From the NCBI RefSeq assembly GCF_900112335.1, contig NZ_FOLG01000001.1, positions 372,001 to 436,000 on the forward strand: a DNA stretch of 64,000 bases. Reading direction: 5' to 3'. Shown here in pieces: positions 29,716 to 38,142 of the stretch. Position 1 is the first letter of the stretch. Every line of letters begins with the position of its first letter. A model generated the notes under the pieces. It was not told where the DNA came from, ran no database searches, and saw only the letters and a program-made list of their open reading frames with translations. Source of the stretch: Tropicimonas isoalkanivorans (GTDB lineage Bacteria; Pseudomonadota; Alphaproteobacteria; Rhodobacterales; Rhodobacteraceae). Position numbers and translations under genes: made by a program.

Positions 29716-30731
29716 GGCCGCGTGGCTCCCTCGGCCATCCGTTGTGCCCGGATCGCGAGCTCCATGACGGTGAAGCAGTGGGCCTGCGACATGGCCGTTT
29801 CGGTGCGGTCGCGAATGTCCGCCGCGAGCCGGCCGAAATAGGGCAGACCGGCCGTCGCGCAATCGACCTTTTCGCAGCGCGTGCCGTTGACGAGGACGAG
29901 GTGGTCGGTGCCCGGCGCGCCGCCGACGTCGACGTACTTCCGCAGCTCGATGTAGCCGTCCGTGCCGAGGATGGTCAGACGTCCGTCGCCCCAGTTGGGC
30001 AGCGCGTCGGGGGTGTACCAGTCGACGCGAATATAGCCGTGACCTTCGGGACTTCTGAGCGCAAGTTCACCGAAATCCTGAAGTCCGGGGGTGGCCGGGT
30101 TGGCGTAGTTGCCGACGCTGGCCAACGTGACCTCCGCGTCGGTCGCGCCGGTGAAGTGGAGGAACTGGTCGATCTGGTGAGAGGCGATATCGCACAGGAT
30201 GCCGCCATAGGCGTCGCGGTCGAAGAACCAGTCCGGGCGGGTGGGCTTGTTGAGACGGTGCGGGCCGAGGCCGACGGTTTGCACCACGCGGCCGATGGCC
30301 CCCTCGGCCACCAACTCGGAGGCGCGGGTGACGCTCGGCACCTCGAACCGTTCGGAGAAATCGACGGACCAGATGCGGCCCGTCTCCGCCTGCGTAGCGC
30401 GGAGCGCGTCAAGCTGCTCCAGCGTCGTGCAGCCGGGCTTGTCGACCATCACGTCCTTGCCGGCCTGCATCGCTTCGATGGCGAGCGCGGCGCGGCGGCG
30501 GGGGACATCGGCGATCAGGATCAGGTCGATATCCGGGTCCGCCAGCAGGGTATCCCGGTCTGTCGCGCGGGGCACGTCGGGGAAGCGTTTTTTGAAGCCG
30601 TCGAGGATCATCGGGTCGCCGTCGTTCCACCACCCGACGAACTTCGCGCCCTCGGTCGCCATGCTTTGCGCCATGCCGAAAATGTGGCGGTGTTCGATGC
30701 CGAGGGCGGCGAATTTCAGTGCGCGTTCCAT
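29712..30731 (-). CDS. Gfo/Idh/MocA family oxidoreductase (second of operon)
   Basis: A 339-aa dehydrogenase-like protein that diverges from its two neighbours. The N-terminal Rossmann start is ALGIEHRHIFGMAQSM, without the usual GxGxxG, and the family EKP motif reads DVMVDKPGCTT. The catalytic region is DIASHQIDQFLHFTG. The altered nucleotide loop suggests different cofactor handling or a specialised role, although family members with tightly bound NAD vary here. It follows the first oxidoreductase by three bases. Confidence 0.88.
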   Translation of the reverse strand: MERALKFAALGIEHRHIFGMAQSMATEGAKFVGWWNDGDPMILDGFKKRFPDVPRATDRDTLLADPDIDLILIADVPRRRAALAIEAMQAGKDVMVDKPGCTTLEQLDALRATQAETGRIWSVDFSERFEVPSVTRASELVAEGAIGRVVQTVGLGPHRLNKPTRPDWFFDRDAYGGILCDIASHQIDQFLHFTGATDAEVTLASVGNYANPATPGLQDFGELALRSPEGHGYIRVDWYTPDALPNWGDGRLTILGTDGYIELRKYVDVGGAPGTDHLVLVNGTRCEKVDCATAGLPYFGRLAADIRDRTETAMSQAHCFTVMELAIRAQRMAEGATRP

Positions 30732-30734
30732 CGG

Positions 30735-31778
30735 TTACTCGGCGTCCTTCAGAATAACGGCGCGTCGCTCCCGTGAGGACTCGACCAGCGCGTCGATCAG
30801 GCGGTGGACGCGCAGCGCTTCCCGGCCGGACACCAGCGGCGCGCGACCCTCGGCGACGGCGTCGGCAAAGTCCTCGATCACGCCCTGGTGCCACTCGTGG
30901 GTGAAAGCCATGGGGTCCGCGCCGCCGCCGGTGCCGGTGGCCTGGGCGCCGAGCGTCTCGTGCCGCCCGTCGTGGAAATCGAGGGTGCAGGTGCCGGATT
31001 CCAAACGGAGGCTGCCGGACTGCCCGTGGAGAACTATGGATTCCGGGCCGCCGGGATAGCTGGCGGTGGAGGCGACAAACGAGCCCACGGCGCCGTTGGC
31101 AAATTCCAGACCGGCCGTTACGAAATCCTCCGCCTCCATGCGGTGCAACGCGGTCGTCCGGGCCATGGCCTGCACGCTGCGTACCGGGCCGGTAAGCGAC
31201 AGCATCAGGTCGAGCGTGTGAATGGCCTGGCTGATGAGCACGCCGCCGCCGTCGCGTGCGTAGGTGCCGCGGCCCGGCTCATCGTAGTAGGATTGGGGCC
31301 GCCACCAGGGCACCGTCACCTCCACCGCCGCCAGTGGCCCGAGCGCGCCCTCGGCCAGAACCGCGGCGGCGTGCTGCGAGGCTTCCCGCATCCGGTGCTG
31401 GAAGACGACGCCGAGGGGCACGCCATTGGCCTCGCAGAGCGTGACGATCTCCTCCGCGGCGGCGCTGTCGCGCTCGATCGGCTTTTCCATCAGCATCGGC
31501 TTGCCGGCCTCCGCCAGCGCGCGGACGATCTCCATCCGGGCGTTGGGCGGTGTGCAGAGCAGAACGAGGTCCACGGCGGGGTCGGCGGCGACTTCGGCAA
31601 TATCGTTGTATATCTTGGGCTTCTGACCCGATGCCGAAGCGACGGTTTCGGCGAAGGCCTCCGCCCTGTCCGCGTGCGCCGCCATGACGCCACGCAGGGT
31701 GACCTTGCCGTCGGTTGCGGCCACGGCGTCCACGTGGGTGCGGGCGACCATGCCCACGCCGATCAAGACTGCCTGCAT
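30735..31778 (-). CDS. Gfo/Idh/MocA family oxidoreductase (first of operon)
   Basis: A 347-aa NAD(P)-dependent dehydrogenase with Rossmann motif LIGVGMVARTHVDAV, the KPMLMEKPIERD motif carrying the catalytic Lys, and ISQAIHTLDLMLSLTG with the catalytic His region. The ATG at 31778 has a strong GGGAGG site; longer readings to 31832 lack one. It is the first gene of the seven-gene carbohydrate operon, whose promoter should lie in 31779-31871. No regulator gene accompanies the operon. Confidence 0.92.
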   Translation of the reverse strand: MQAVLIGVGMVARTHVDAVAATDGKVTLRGVMAAHADRAEAFAETVASASGQKPKIYNDIAEVAADPAVDLVLLCTPPNARMEIVRALAEAGKPMLMEKPIERDSAAAEEIVTLCEANGVPLGVVFQHRMREASQHAAAVLAEGALGPLAAVEVTVPWWRPQSYYDEPGRGTYARDGGGVLISQAIHTLDLMLSLTGPVRSVQAMARTTALHRMEAEDFVTAGLEFANGAVGSFVASTASYPGGPESIVLHGQSGSLRLESGTCTLDFHDGRHETLGAQATGTGGGADPMAFTHEWHQGVIEDFADAVAEGRAPLVSGREALRVHRLIDALVESSRERRAVILKDAE

Positions 31779-31871
31779 GAAACCCTCCCGCAACCGTTCC
31801 GACGCCGCTTCCAGCCCCCCGAGACTAAACACGTCGCATGAGACTTGACCAGACCGGCCCGCGATTGCCTC

Positions 31872-33005
31872 TCAATCGAGCGTCCGCCGGAACCGGGTCA
31901 GGGCAAGCAGGGCATAGGCAAGAACGAAGACGGCCATGGCCGCCATGGGGCCCGACACGTTGGTCAGGTCCGCGCCCTTAAGCATGACGGCGCGGATCAT
32001 GCGCAGGAAATGGGTGAGCGGGAAGAATTCACCGAGAACCTGAGCCCATCCCGGCATCCCCCTGTAGGGAAACATGAAACCGGAAAGCAGGAGCGACGGC
32101 AGGAAGAAGAAGAAGGTGAGCTGCATCGCCTGCATCTGCGTCCGCGCGGCGGTGGAGATCGTGTAGCCGAGCAGAACCAGCGCCAGGACGAAGATGAAGA
32201 CGCCGAACAGCAGGAGCGACAGCGAACCGACGAAGGGCACGCCGAAGAGCGCCTTTGCCGCGCCGAGGACGAGGAACACCTGAAAGGCGCCGACGGCGAG
32301 GTAGGGCAGGATCTTGCCGCACATGATCTCCAGCCCGGTGGCGGGCATCGCCAGCAGGTTCTCCATCGTGCCGCGCTCGACTTCGCGGGTGAGCGCCATG
32401 GAGGTCATCATGACCATGGTCATCTGGAGGATGACCCCCAGCAGCCCCGGCACGATATTGTACTGCGTGATGCCGTCGGGATTGTAGCGGCGGTGGACGA
32501 TGACTTCGAGCTGGCTGCGGGTCTGCTCCTCGGCCAGCGCGTCCTTGCCGCTCTCGTGCAGAAGCGCCTCGGAGGCCACCTGCCCCAGCGTGGAGATCGC
32601 GCCGGAGGCGACGGCGGGGTCGGTGGCATCCGCCTCGATCAGGATCTGCGGATTGTCGCCCCGGTCGACCCGGCGGTCGAAATCCGATGGGATTGTCACC
32701 ACGAAGGAAATGGCGCCGCGCTCGATCAGCGCCTCCGCCTCGGCCGCCGAAGGGGTGATGTGGTCGAACCGGTAGTAGCCGGTCAGTTCCAGCGCGGTGA
32801 CTATGGCGCGCGAATAGCGGTCCTGCGTGGGGGCCACCAGCGCGGCGGGGAGCGACTTGGGGTCGTTGTTGATGGCGAACCCGAAGAGGACGAGTTGCAT
32901 CAGCGGCACGCCGATCATCATGGCGAAGGTGATGCGGTCCCGCCGCATCTGGATCACCTCCTTCTTGAGCAACGCGCGGAGCCTGCGGAACGAAAACCAC
33001 CTCAT
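31872..33005 (-). CDS. ABC-2 type exporter permease (YbhS/YbhR type)
   Basis: A 377-aa permease: one N-terminal helix, a large periplasmic domain (about residues 45-170), then five C-terminal helices. REVERGTMENLLAMPATGLEI is the conserved ABC-2 cytoplasmic element, and LSGFMFPYRGMPGWAQVLGEF is the late conserved block. The start ATG overlaps the ATPase stop in ATGA. The protein would homodimerise, since only one permease gene is present, whereas E. coli has ybhS and ybhR. Confidence 0.92.
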   Translation of the reverse strand: MRWFSFRRLRALLKKEVIQMRRDRITFAMMIGVPLMQLVLFGFAINNDPKSLPAALVAPTQDRYSRAIVTALELTGYYRFDHITPSAAEAEALIERGAISFVVTIPSDFDRRVDRGDNPQILIEADATDPAVASGAISTLGQVASEALLHESGKDALAEEQTRSQLEVIVHRRYNPDGITQYNIVPGLLGVILQMTMVMMTSMALTREVERGTMENLLAMPATGLEIMCGKILPYLAVGAFQVFLVLGAAKALFGVPFVGSLSLLLFGVFIFVLALVLLGYTISTAARTQMQAMQLTFFFFLPSLLLSGFMFPYRGMPGWAQVLGEFFPLTHFLRMIRAVMLKGADLTNVSGPMAAMAVFVLAYALLALTRFRRTLD

Positions 33006-33934
33006 GCCATGTTGTCCTGCGACTGGTTCATGAACCGGATGAAGGCGTCCTCGAGGCTGGTCTCGGTGGCCGACATCCGGGTGCCGGTCTCGGCGGCGAC
33101 CTGCCGGACGGAGGTCTTCAGCGCCCCCGCGTCGCGTCCGACCACGTGCAGGGACGTGCCGAAGGGCGCGGTTTCGTCCACGCCGGGCATGCCGCGCAGT
33201 TGCCGCTCCGCCTCGGCGACCTTGTCCATCGGCCCCTCGATCAGGAAGGTGGTGAGCCCGGCATGGGCGATCACCTCCTCTACGGTTCCGGAAGCCACGA
33301 GCCGGCCATAGGAGATGTAGTTGACGAAATGGCAGCGCTCCGCCTCGTCCATGTAGTGGGTGGAGACCAGCACGGTCATCCCGCCGGCGGCGAGGTGGTG
33401 GATCTCCTCCCAGAAGTCGCGGCGGGCCTTGGGGTCCACGCCCGCCGTGGGCTCGTCCAGCAGCAGCAGCTTCGGCTTGTGCATGACGCAGGCGGCGAGG
33501 GCCATGCGCTGTTTCCAGCCACCCGAGAGCGTGCCGGACAGCTGGTGCTGGCGGCTGGTGAGGCCCAACCCTTCCAGTGTTTCGTCCACCACGCGCCGGA
33601 GCGGGCGCAGCCCGTAGAGGCCGGCGACGAAGGCGAGGTTTTCGCGGATCGTCATGTCCTCGTAGAGCGAGAACCGCTGGGTCATGTAGCCGATCTCGCG
33701 CTTGATCCGGCGGGTATCGCGGCCGAGCCGGTAGCCCAGAACCATGCCCGTTCCCTCGTCCGCCGTCAGCAGGCCGCACATGACGCGGATCATCGTCGTC
33801 TTGCCGGAGCCGTTGGGGCCGAGGAAGCCCGTGATCTGGCCGCGGGCGACGGTCATGGAGACGTGGTCCACCACGGTGCGGCCGCCGAAGCGCTTGACCA
33901 GCCCTTCGACCCGGATTGCCGGCCCCTCTGTCAT
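33002..33934 (-). CDS. ABC exporter ATP-binding protein (YbhF type, single domain)
   Basis: A 310-aa ATPase with Walker A GPNGSGKTTMIRV, signature LSGGWKQRMALAACVMH, Walker B LLLLDEPTAGVD and switch His in VLVSTHYMDEAERC. It resembles one half of E. coli YbhF, which has two ATPase domains. It is coupled by ATGA overlaps to both the HlyD gene upstream and the permease gene downstream. Confidence 0.93.
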   Translation of the reverse strand: MTEGPAIRVEGLVKRFGGRTVVDHVSMTVARGQITGFLGPNGSGKTTMIRVMCGLLTADEGTGMVLGYRLGRDTRRIKREIGYMTQRFSLYEDMTIRENLAFVAGLYGLRPLRRVVDETLEGLGLTSRQHQLSGTLSGGWKQRMALAACVMHKPKLLLLDEPTAGVDPKARRDFWEEIHHLAAGGMTVLVSTHYMDEAERCHFVNYISYGRLVASGTVEEVIAHAGLTTFLIEGPMDKVAEAERQLRGMPGVDETAPFGTSLHVVGRDAGALKTSVRQVAAETGTRMSATETSLEDAFIRFMNQSQDNMA

Positions 33935-34884
33935 GACTCCGGCTCCGACAGCCGGACATCGACGATCTGCCCCGGCTTCAGCCAGTGGGAGGCGACGTCC
34001 GGGCGGGCTTCGACAAGGTAGACGAGCTTTTGCCGGTTATCGAGGGAGTAGATCACGGGCGGGGTGAATTCCGGACCGTCGGCGAGGTAGGTCACATGCG
34101 CGGTCTGCCCCTCCGGGCAGCCGTCGCAGTTGACGGTCAGTTCCGAGCCGATGGAGAGCCGCGAGATTTCCGACTGCGGCACGTAGAGCCGGAGCAGCAC
34201 GGCGCCGTCGGGCAGCATGGAGAGGACCGGGGCCTGCGGGCCGGCGATCTCCCCGGCGGTGCGCAGAACCTCGTGCACCTGACCGTCAGCGGGGGCGGCG
34301 AGGGTGCGCCGTTCGAGCTGCCATTGGGCCGCGGACACGCCCGCCTCCGCCTGCGCCAGCGCCGCGTGCGCGGCCTGGATCTCCTGCGGGCGAGCGGGCA
34401 GCTTGGCCACCGCGAGGTTCGCTTCCACCTCGGCGATTTTGGCCAGAGTCACGTCGGCGCGGGTGCGGGCGTCCTCGGCCTGGGCGGAGGGGGCGATGCC
34501 GCGCCGAGCGAGGTCTTCCTGGCGCTTTGCCTCCCGCTCCGCCTCCGCTGCTTCGGCCTTGGCGGAGGCCAGCGAGGCCTCGATCACGGCGATTTCCTCC
34601 TGCCGCCGCCCTTCCCGCAGGTTGTCGAGCTCGCTCTCGGCTGCCTCCAGCGCGGCCTTCGCCTCCGCCAGCGCGATGGCGGCGTCGCGGGTTTCCATCA
34701 CCGCCAGCACCTCGCCCGCCGTCACCCGCGCACCGCGGGCCACGTTGAGCGTTTCAACCTGCGCCGTGGTGATCGGCGCGATCAGGCGGTACTCGCCCTC
34801 CACGTAGCCGGTGGCGAGCGGCGGAAGCCCTGTGCAGGCGGCGAAGAAGGTGGCGAGCACCGGGATCGAACAGACATCAAGCAT
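33931..34884 (-). CDS. HlyD/YbhG-type membrane fusion lipoprotein
   Basis: A 317-aa periplasmic adaptor. The N-terminus is a lipoprotein signal (MLDVCSIPVLATFFAAC). A lipoyl-type half (ETLNVARGARVTAGEVLAVM) precedes a long Ala/Glu-rich coiled coil of about 130 residues, then the second lipoyl half and a beta-barrel ending PGQIVDVRLSEPES. It links the exporter to the envelope or an outer membrane channel. The start ATG overlaps the tetR stop, and the lipobox supports it over a longer reading. Confidence 0.9.
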   Translation of the reverse strand: MLDVCSIPVLATFFAACTGLPPLATGYVEGEYRLIAPITTAQVETLNVARGARVTAGEVLAVMETRDAAIALAEAKAALEAAESELDNLREGRRQEEIAVIEASLASAKAEAAEAEREAKRQEDLARRGIAPSAQAEDARTRADVTLAKIAEVEANLAVAKLPARPQEIQAAHAALAQAEAGVSAAQWQLERRTLAAPADGQVHEVLRTAGEIAGPQAPVLSMLPDGAVLLRLYVPQSEISRLSIGSELTVNCDGCPEGQTAHVTYLADGPEFTPPVIYSLDNRQKLVYLVEARPDVASHWLKPGQIVDVRLSEPES

Positions 34885-35543
34885 CACGGCTGCCTCCGGT
34901 TGGCGGCGACGATCGCGCGCAGGTTGGCGATGAGGACCTCGGTGATCTGGCGGACGGTCTCCTCGTCCAGCCGCTCCCAGCCCATGCGCTGTTGCACGAC
35001 GGTCTGGCCGATGCGGAAATAGAGCGCCTGCCCGATCACGGCGAAGACGGTCAGGCGGGTCCGGTCGCTCTCGGCCGGCCAGCCGGTGGCCACTTCCCAC
35101 AGCCGGCAGAAGGCGCGGTGGCGCGGCTCCATCGTGGTGGCATAGACCTCGCGGATGGCAGGGCCGTCCTCCGCCATTTCGCGCATGATGAAAGCGACGA
35201 TGTCCGCCTCGCCTTGCTCCAGCAGGAGGTAGTGGGCAAAGGCCGCGATCACCCCTTCCAGAAGGTGGAGCGCCTGCTCGGGCGTCTCCACCTCCGGCAG
35301 GTCGGTCTTGCCGACGACGCGGGCGAGGCGTTCGGCAATGGCCGTGCCGCAGGCCACCCTAAGCCCCTCCTTGCCACCGAAGTGATAGGCGATGGAGGCG
35401 ACGTTCGTCCCGGCCTTCTGGGCGATGGCGCGGGTGCTGGTGCCCCGGAACCCCTCTTGCCCGAACAGGGCGATCGCGGCGTCGATCAGGGCGCGGCGCG
35501 TCTGGTCGGACGGGCTTTCGGGCATTTCGGGGGTGGAGGTCAT
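34884..35543 (-). CDS. TetR family regulator, CecR-like
   Basis: A 219-aa repressor. The N-terminal helix-turn-helix (LIDAAIALFGQEGFRGTSTRAIAQKAG and NVASIAYHFGGKEGL) is followed by a ligand-binding domain resembling the CecR (YbiH) C-terminal type. In E. coli, CecR is encoded with ybhG, ybhF, ybhS and ybhR; here the order TetR-HlyD-ATPase-permease is the same. A perfect palindrome 16-31 bases upstream of the start is the likely autoregulatory operator for the whole operon. The effector is unknown. Confidence 0.9.
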   Translation of the reverse strand: MTSTPEMPESPSDQTRRALIDAAIALFGQEGFRGTSTRAIAQKAGTNVASIAYHFGGKEGLRVACGTAIAERLARVVGKTDLPEVETPEQALHLLEGVIAAFAHYLLLEQGEADIVAFIMREMAEDGPAIREVYATTMEPRHRAFCRLWEVATGWPAESDRTRLTVFAVIGQALYFRIGQTVVQQRMGWERLDEETVRQITEVLIANLRAIVAANRRQP

Positions 35544-35558
35544 CGGGTCACCAAATTC

Positions 35559-35574
35559 AATCAAACGTTTGATT
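35559..35574. promoter_or_regulatory. Probable operator of the TetR regulator
   Basis: AATCAAACGTTTGATT is a perfect 16-bp palindrome in an AT-rich patch (35551-35581), 15 bases upstream of the TetR start codon. Position and symmetry fit a dimeric repressor site controlling tetR-hlyD-ATPase-permease. Confidence 0.75.
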
Positions 35575-35658
35575 AAATAATGCACCCGCCCGACGCGAAT
35601 TGCAACCCCGGAGGCGACATGCGCCTCCGGGGGCTGATTCATTGGTGAATTTTTCCGG

Positions 35659-36501
35659 CTACGACTTGTCGGGCAGCGGCGGCAGGCTCCGGAGATAGAG
35701 GATGATCGCGGCGAGGTCGTCCTCGGTCATCCGCGCGAGGTAGCCGTAGGGCATGGGCGGCAGGAGTTGTTCCCCGTCCGGTTCGACGCCCTTGGTGATC
35801 ATGTCGGCGATCTCGGCGTCGGTATACTCCGCCAGCCCGTCCTCGTGGCTGGTCAGGTTGGCCGAAACGGAGATGCCCCACGGCCCGTGGAACTCGAAGC
35901 CGCCGCGGCCGAGGTCGGTTTCCGTCAACCGGCCCTGCGGCCCCATGGGCGTGTGGCATTCCATGCAGTGCGCAACCGGGCCGGAGAGGTATTCGCCATA
36001 CTCGACCGTCACGCCGCGCGGGATGTCCGCCACGGACTCCACGGGCGGGCCGTAGGCGGGCGGCAGGGGAATATTGTAGACGGATTCGCCGGGATCATTC
36101 TCGACAGCAGGGACCGTCCTCAAAAACGCAACGATGGCCGAGAGGTCGGTGTCCGAGAGACGGCGGTAGAATTCGAAGGGCATCGGCGGGCCGATCAGCG
36201 AGCCGTCCGGGCGGATGCCTTCGCGGATGGAACGCGCCAGGTCTTCGTCGCTCCAGTCCGCGACGGCCCCGGCCGGCGTGATGTTCGGCGCGATGGCGGT
36301 GAAGGCGTCGTTCTTCTCCACCAGCCGGCCTGCGAGTTCCTGGCCCTCCACCGGCCCTTCCGGCCCCAGCGGCGTGTGGCAGTTGCCGCATCCCGCCGGC
36401 CCCCGCACCAGATATTCGCCCCGTTCGAGAAGTGTTTCCGCCACTGCCGAGGTCGATCCCACGGCGAGGGCGACGGCTGCGATGCTCGCACTCCGTTTCA
36501 T
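35659..36501 (-). CDS. Di-heme c-type cytochrome, secreted
   Basis: A 280-aa periplasmic protein with a signal peptide (MKRSASIAAVALAVGSTSAVA) and two heme-attachment sites, CGNCH at residues 38-42 and CMECH at 179-183. The two halves repeat the same layout (ERGEYLVRGPAGC...PPMPFEFY and EYGEYLSGPVAHC...PPMPYGYL), so it is an internal duplication, with Met in each PPMP as a candidate axial ligand. Such proteins accept electrons from periplasmic dehydrogenases; no dehydrogenase is adjacent. It is upstream of tetR on the same strand but separated by the operator region. Confidence 0.92.
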   Translation of the reverse strand: MKRSASIAAVALAVGSTSAVAETLLERGEYLVRGPAGCGNCHTPLGPEGPVEGQELAGRLVEKNDAFTAIAPNITPAGAVADWSDEDLARSIREGIRPDGSLIGPPMPFEFYRRLSDTDLSAIVAFLRTVPAVENDPGESVYNIPLPPAYGPPVESVADIPRGVTVEYGEYLSGPVAHCMECHTPMGPQGRLTETDLGRGGFEFHGPWGISVSANLTSHEDGLAEYTDAEIADMITKGVEPDGEQLLPPMPYGYLARMTEDDLAAIILYLRSLPPLPDKS

Positions 36502-36753
36502 AAGCGCCTCCCTTTTCTCCTGTACGCAACGTCAACCTACCATGACGTGAATATCGGCCATCAACAGCCCACGACATCGGAGACGAAAAAATCGTGGCGG
36601 CGCGGTTGCCTGGCCGCACCGGGCGCTGCATTCACCCGCCCCCTGCCCCGGCGGGCCACGTGCCATCGGCCGCACCCGGAGCGCGTTGCCTGTGCGCGGG
36701 CGTTCTTCTAGTCTCCGCGCCACGCAAACGGGACCCAACCGGAGGACACCCCC

Positions 36754-38046
36754 ATGACCGACGGCCGCACACTCGGCTTCGACACCCTTCAAGTCCATGC
36801 AGGCGCCAGCCCCGATCCGGCGACAGGAGCCCGGCAGACGCCGATCTACCAGACGACGGCCTATGTGTTTCGGGATGCCGACCACGCCGCCGCGCTCTTC
36901 AACCTGCAGGAGGTCGGCTACATCTATTCCCGGCTGACCAACCCCACCGTGCAGGTGCTGGCCGAGCGCATCGCCACGCTGGAAGGCGGCGCTGGTGCGG
37001 TCTGCTGCTCCTCCGGGCACGCGGCGCAGATCATGGCGCTGTTCCCGCTGATGGGCCCGGGGCGCAATATCGTGGTCTCCACCCGGCTCTACGGCGGTAC
37101 GATCACCCAGTTCTCGCAAACGATCAAACGCTTCGGCTGGTCGGCGCGGTTTGTGGACATGGACGACGTGGACGCGGTGCGGAACGCCATCGACGACGAC
37201 ACGCGCGCGCTGTTCTGCGAATCGATTGCCAACCCGGGCGGCTACGTCACCGACATTCCGCTGATGGCGGAGATCGCTGCGGAGGCGGGCCTGCCGCTCA
37301 TCGTCGACAACACGTCGGCCACGCCGTACCTGTGCAACCCGATTGCGCTCGGCGCGACGCTGGTCGTCCATTCCACGACGAAGTACCTGACCGGCAACGG
37401 CACCGTCACCGGCGGCTGCGTGGTGGATTCGGGCAAGTTCGACTGGTCGGCCTCCGGCAAGTTCCCCTCGCTCAGCGAGCCGGAGCCTGCCTATCACGGG
37501 CTGGTCTTCCACCAGGCGCTCGGGCCGATGGCGTTCACCTTCCACTCCATCGCGGTCGGTCTGCGCGATCTGGGCATGACGATGAACCCGCAGGGCGCGC
37601 ATTACACGCTGCTGGGGATCGAGACGCTGTCGCTGCGGATGGCCCGGCACGTGGAGAACGCGGTGAAGGTGGCCGAATGGCTGGAGAAGGACCCGCGTGT
37701 GGAGTCCGTGACCTACGCCGGCCTGCCCTCCTCGAACTACCACGGGCGGGCGCAGAAGATCTGCCCGAAAGGGGCCGGGGCGCTGTTCACCTTCGCGGTG
37801 AAGGGGGGCTACGAGGCCTGCGTCAAGCTGGTGGATTCGCTGGAGCTCTTCAGCCACGTCGCCAACCTCGGCGATGCCCGGTCGCTGGTGATTCATTCCG
37901 CCTCCACCACGCACCGGCAGCTCACGCCGGAACAGCAGGAGGCCGCCGGGGCTGCGCCGAACATGGTGCGCGTGTCCATCGGGATCGAGGATGCCGACGA
38001 CCTGATCGCGGACCTGGATCAGGCGCTGGCGAAGGCGACGGCCTGA
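36754..38046 (+). CDS. metY: O-acetylhomoserine sulfhydrylase
   Basis: A 430-aa PLP enzyme making homocysteine from O-acetylhomoserine and sulfide. The start region GFDTLQVHAGASPDPATGAR, YSRLTNPTVQVLAERIA, SSGHAAQIMALF and the PLP-Lys region VVHSTTKYLTGNGTVTGGC are characteristic of the Cys/Met metabolism family. The ending with DARSLVIHSASTTHRQL also fits. The ATG has a GGAGG site. Homocysteine produced here would feed the split methionine synthase represented at the window start. Confidence 0.93.
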   Translation: MTDGRTLGFDTLQVHAGASPDPATGARQTPIYQTTAYVFRDADHAAALFNLQEVGYIYSRLTNPTVQVLAERIATLEGGAGAVCCSSGHAAQIMALFPLMGPGRNIVVSTRLYGGTITQFSQTIKRFGWSARFVDMDDVDAVRNAIDDDTRALFCESIANPGGYVTDIPLMAEIAAEAGLPLIVDNTSATPYLCNPIALGATLVVHSTTKYLTGNGTVTGGCVVDSGKFDWSASGKFPSLSEPEPAYHGLVFHQALGPMAFTFHSIAVGLRDLGMTMNPQGAHYTLLGIETLSLRMARHVENAVKVAEWLEKDPRVESVTYAGLPSSNYHGRAQKICPKGAGALFTFAVKGGYEACVKLVDSLELFSHVANLGDARSLVIHSASTTHRQLTPEQQEAAGAAPNMVRVSIGIEDADDLIADLDQALAKATA

Positions 38047-38064
38047 CGGCGGGATTTTGGGATT

Positions 38065-38088
38065 GCCGGTGCCCTTGAGGGCACCGGC
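38065..38088. terminator. Hairpin between convergent metY and hflX
   Basis: GCCGGTGCCC (38065-38074) and GGGCACCGGC (38079-38088) form a perfect 10-bp stem around TTGA. It lies between two converging genes. The T tract is weak on both sides. Confidence 0.6.
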
Positions 38089-38142
38089 TGTTCCGGCGCG
38101 GACCTGGTCAACGGCGTTGACCGTCGCGGACGTTGCTTACGG

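Noticed and set aside
33006-33959. N-terminal extension of the ABC-2 permease through the ATPase gene
   Set aside because: The extension reads the ATPase gene in the wrong frame; the permease proper starts at the ATGA overlap at 33005.
36502-36753. SAM riboswitch upstream of metY
   Set aside because: The conserved core bases of the SAM-II and other SAM classes could not be found; only a GGAGG ribosome site is clear.
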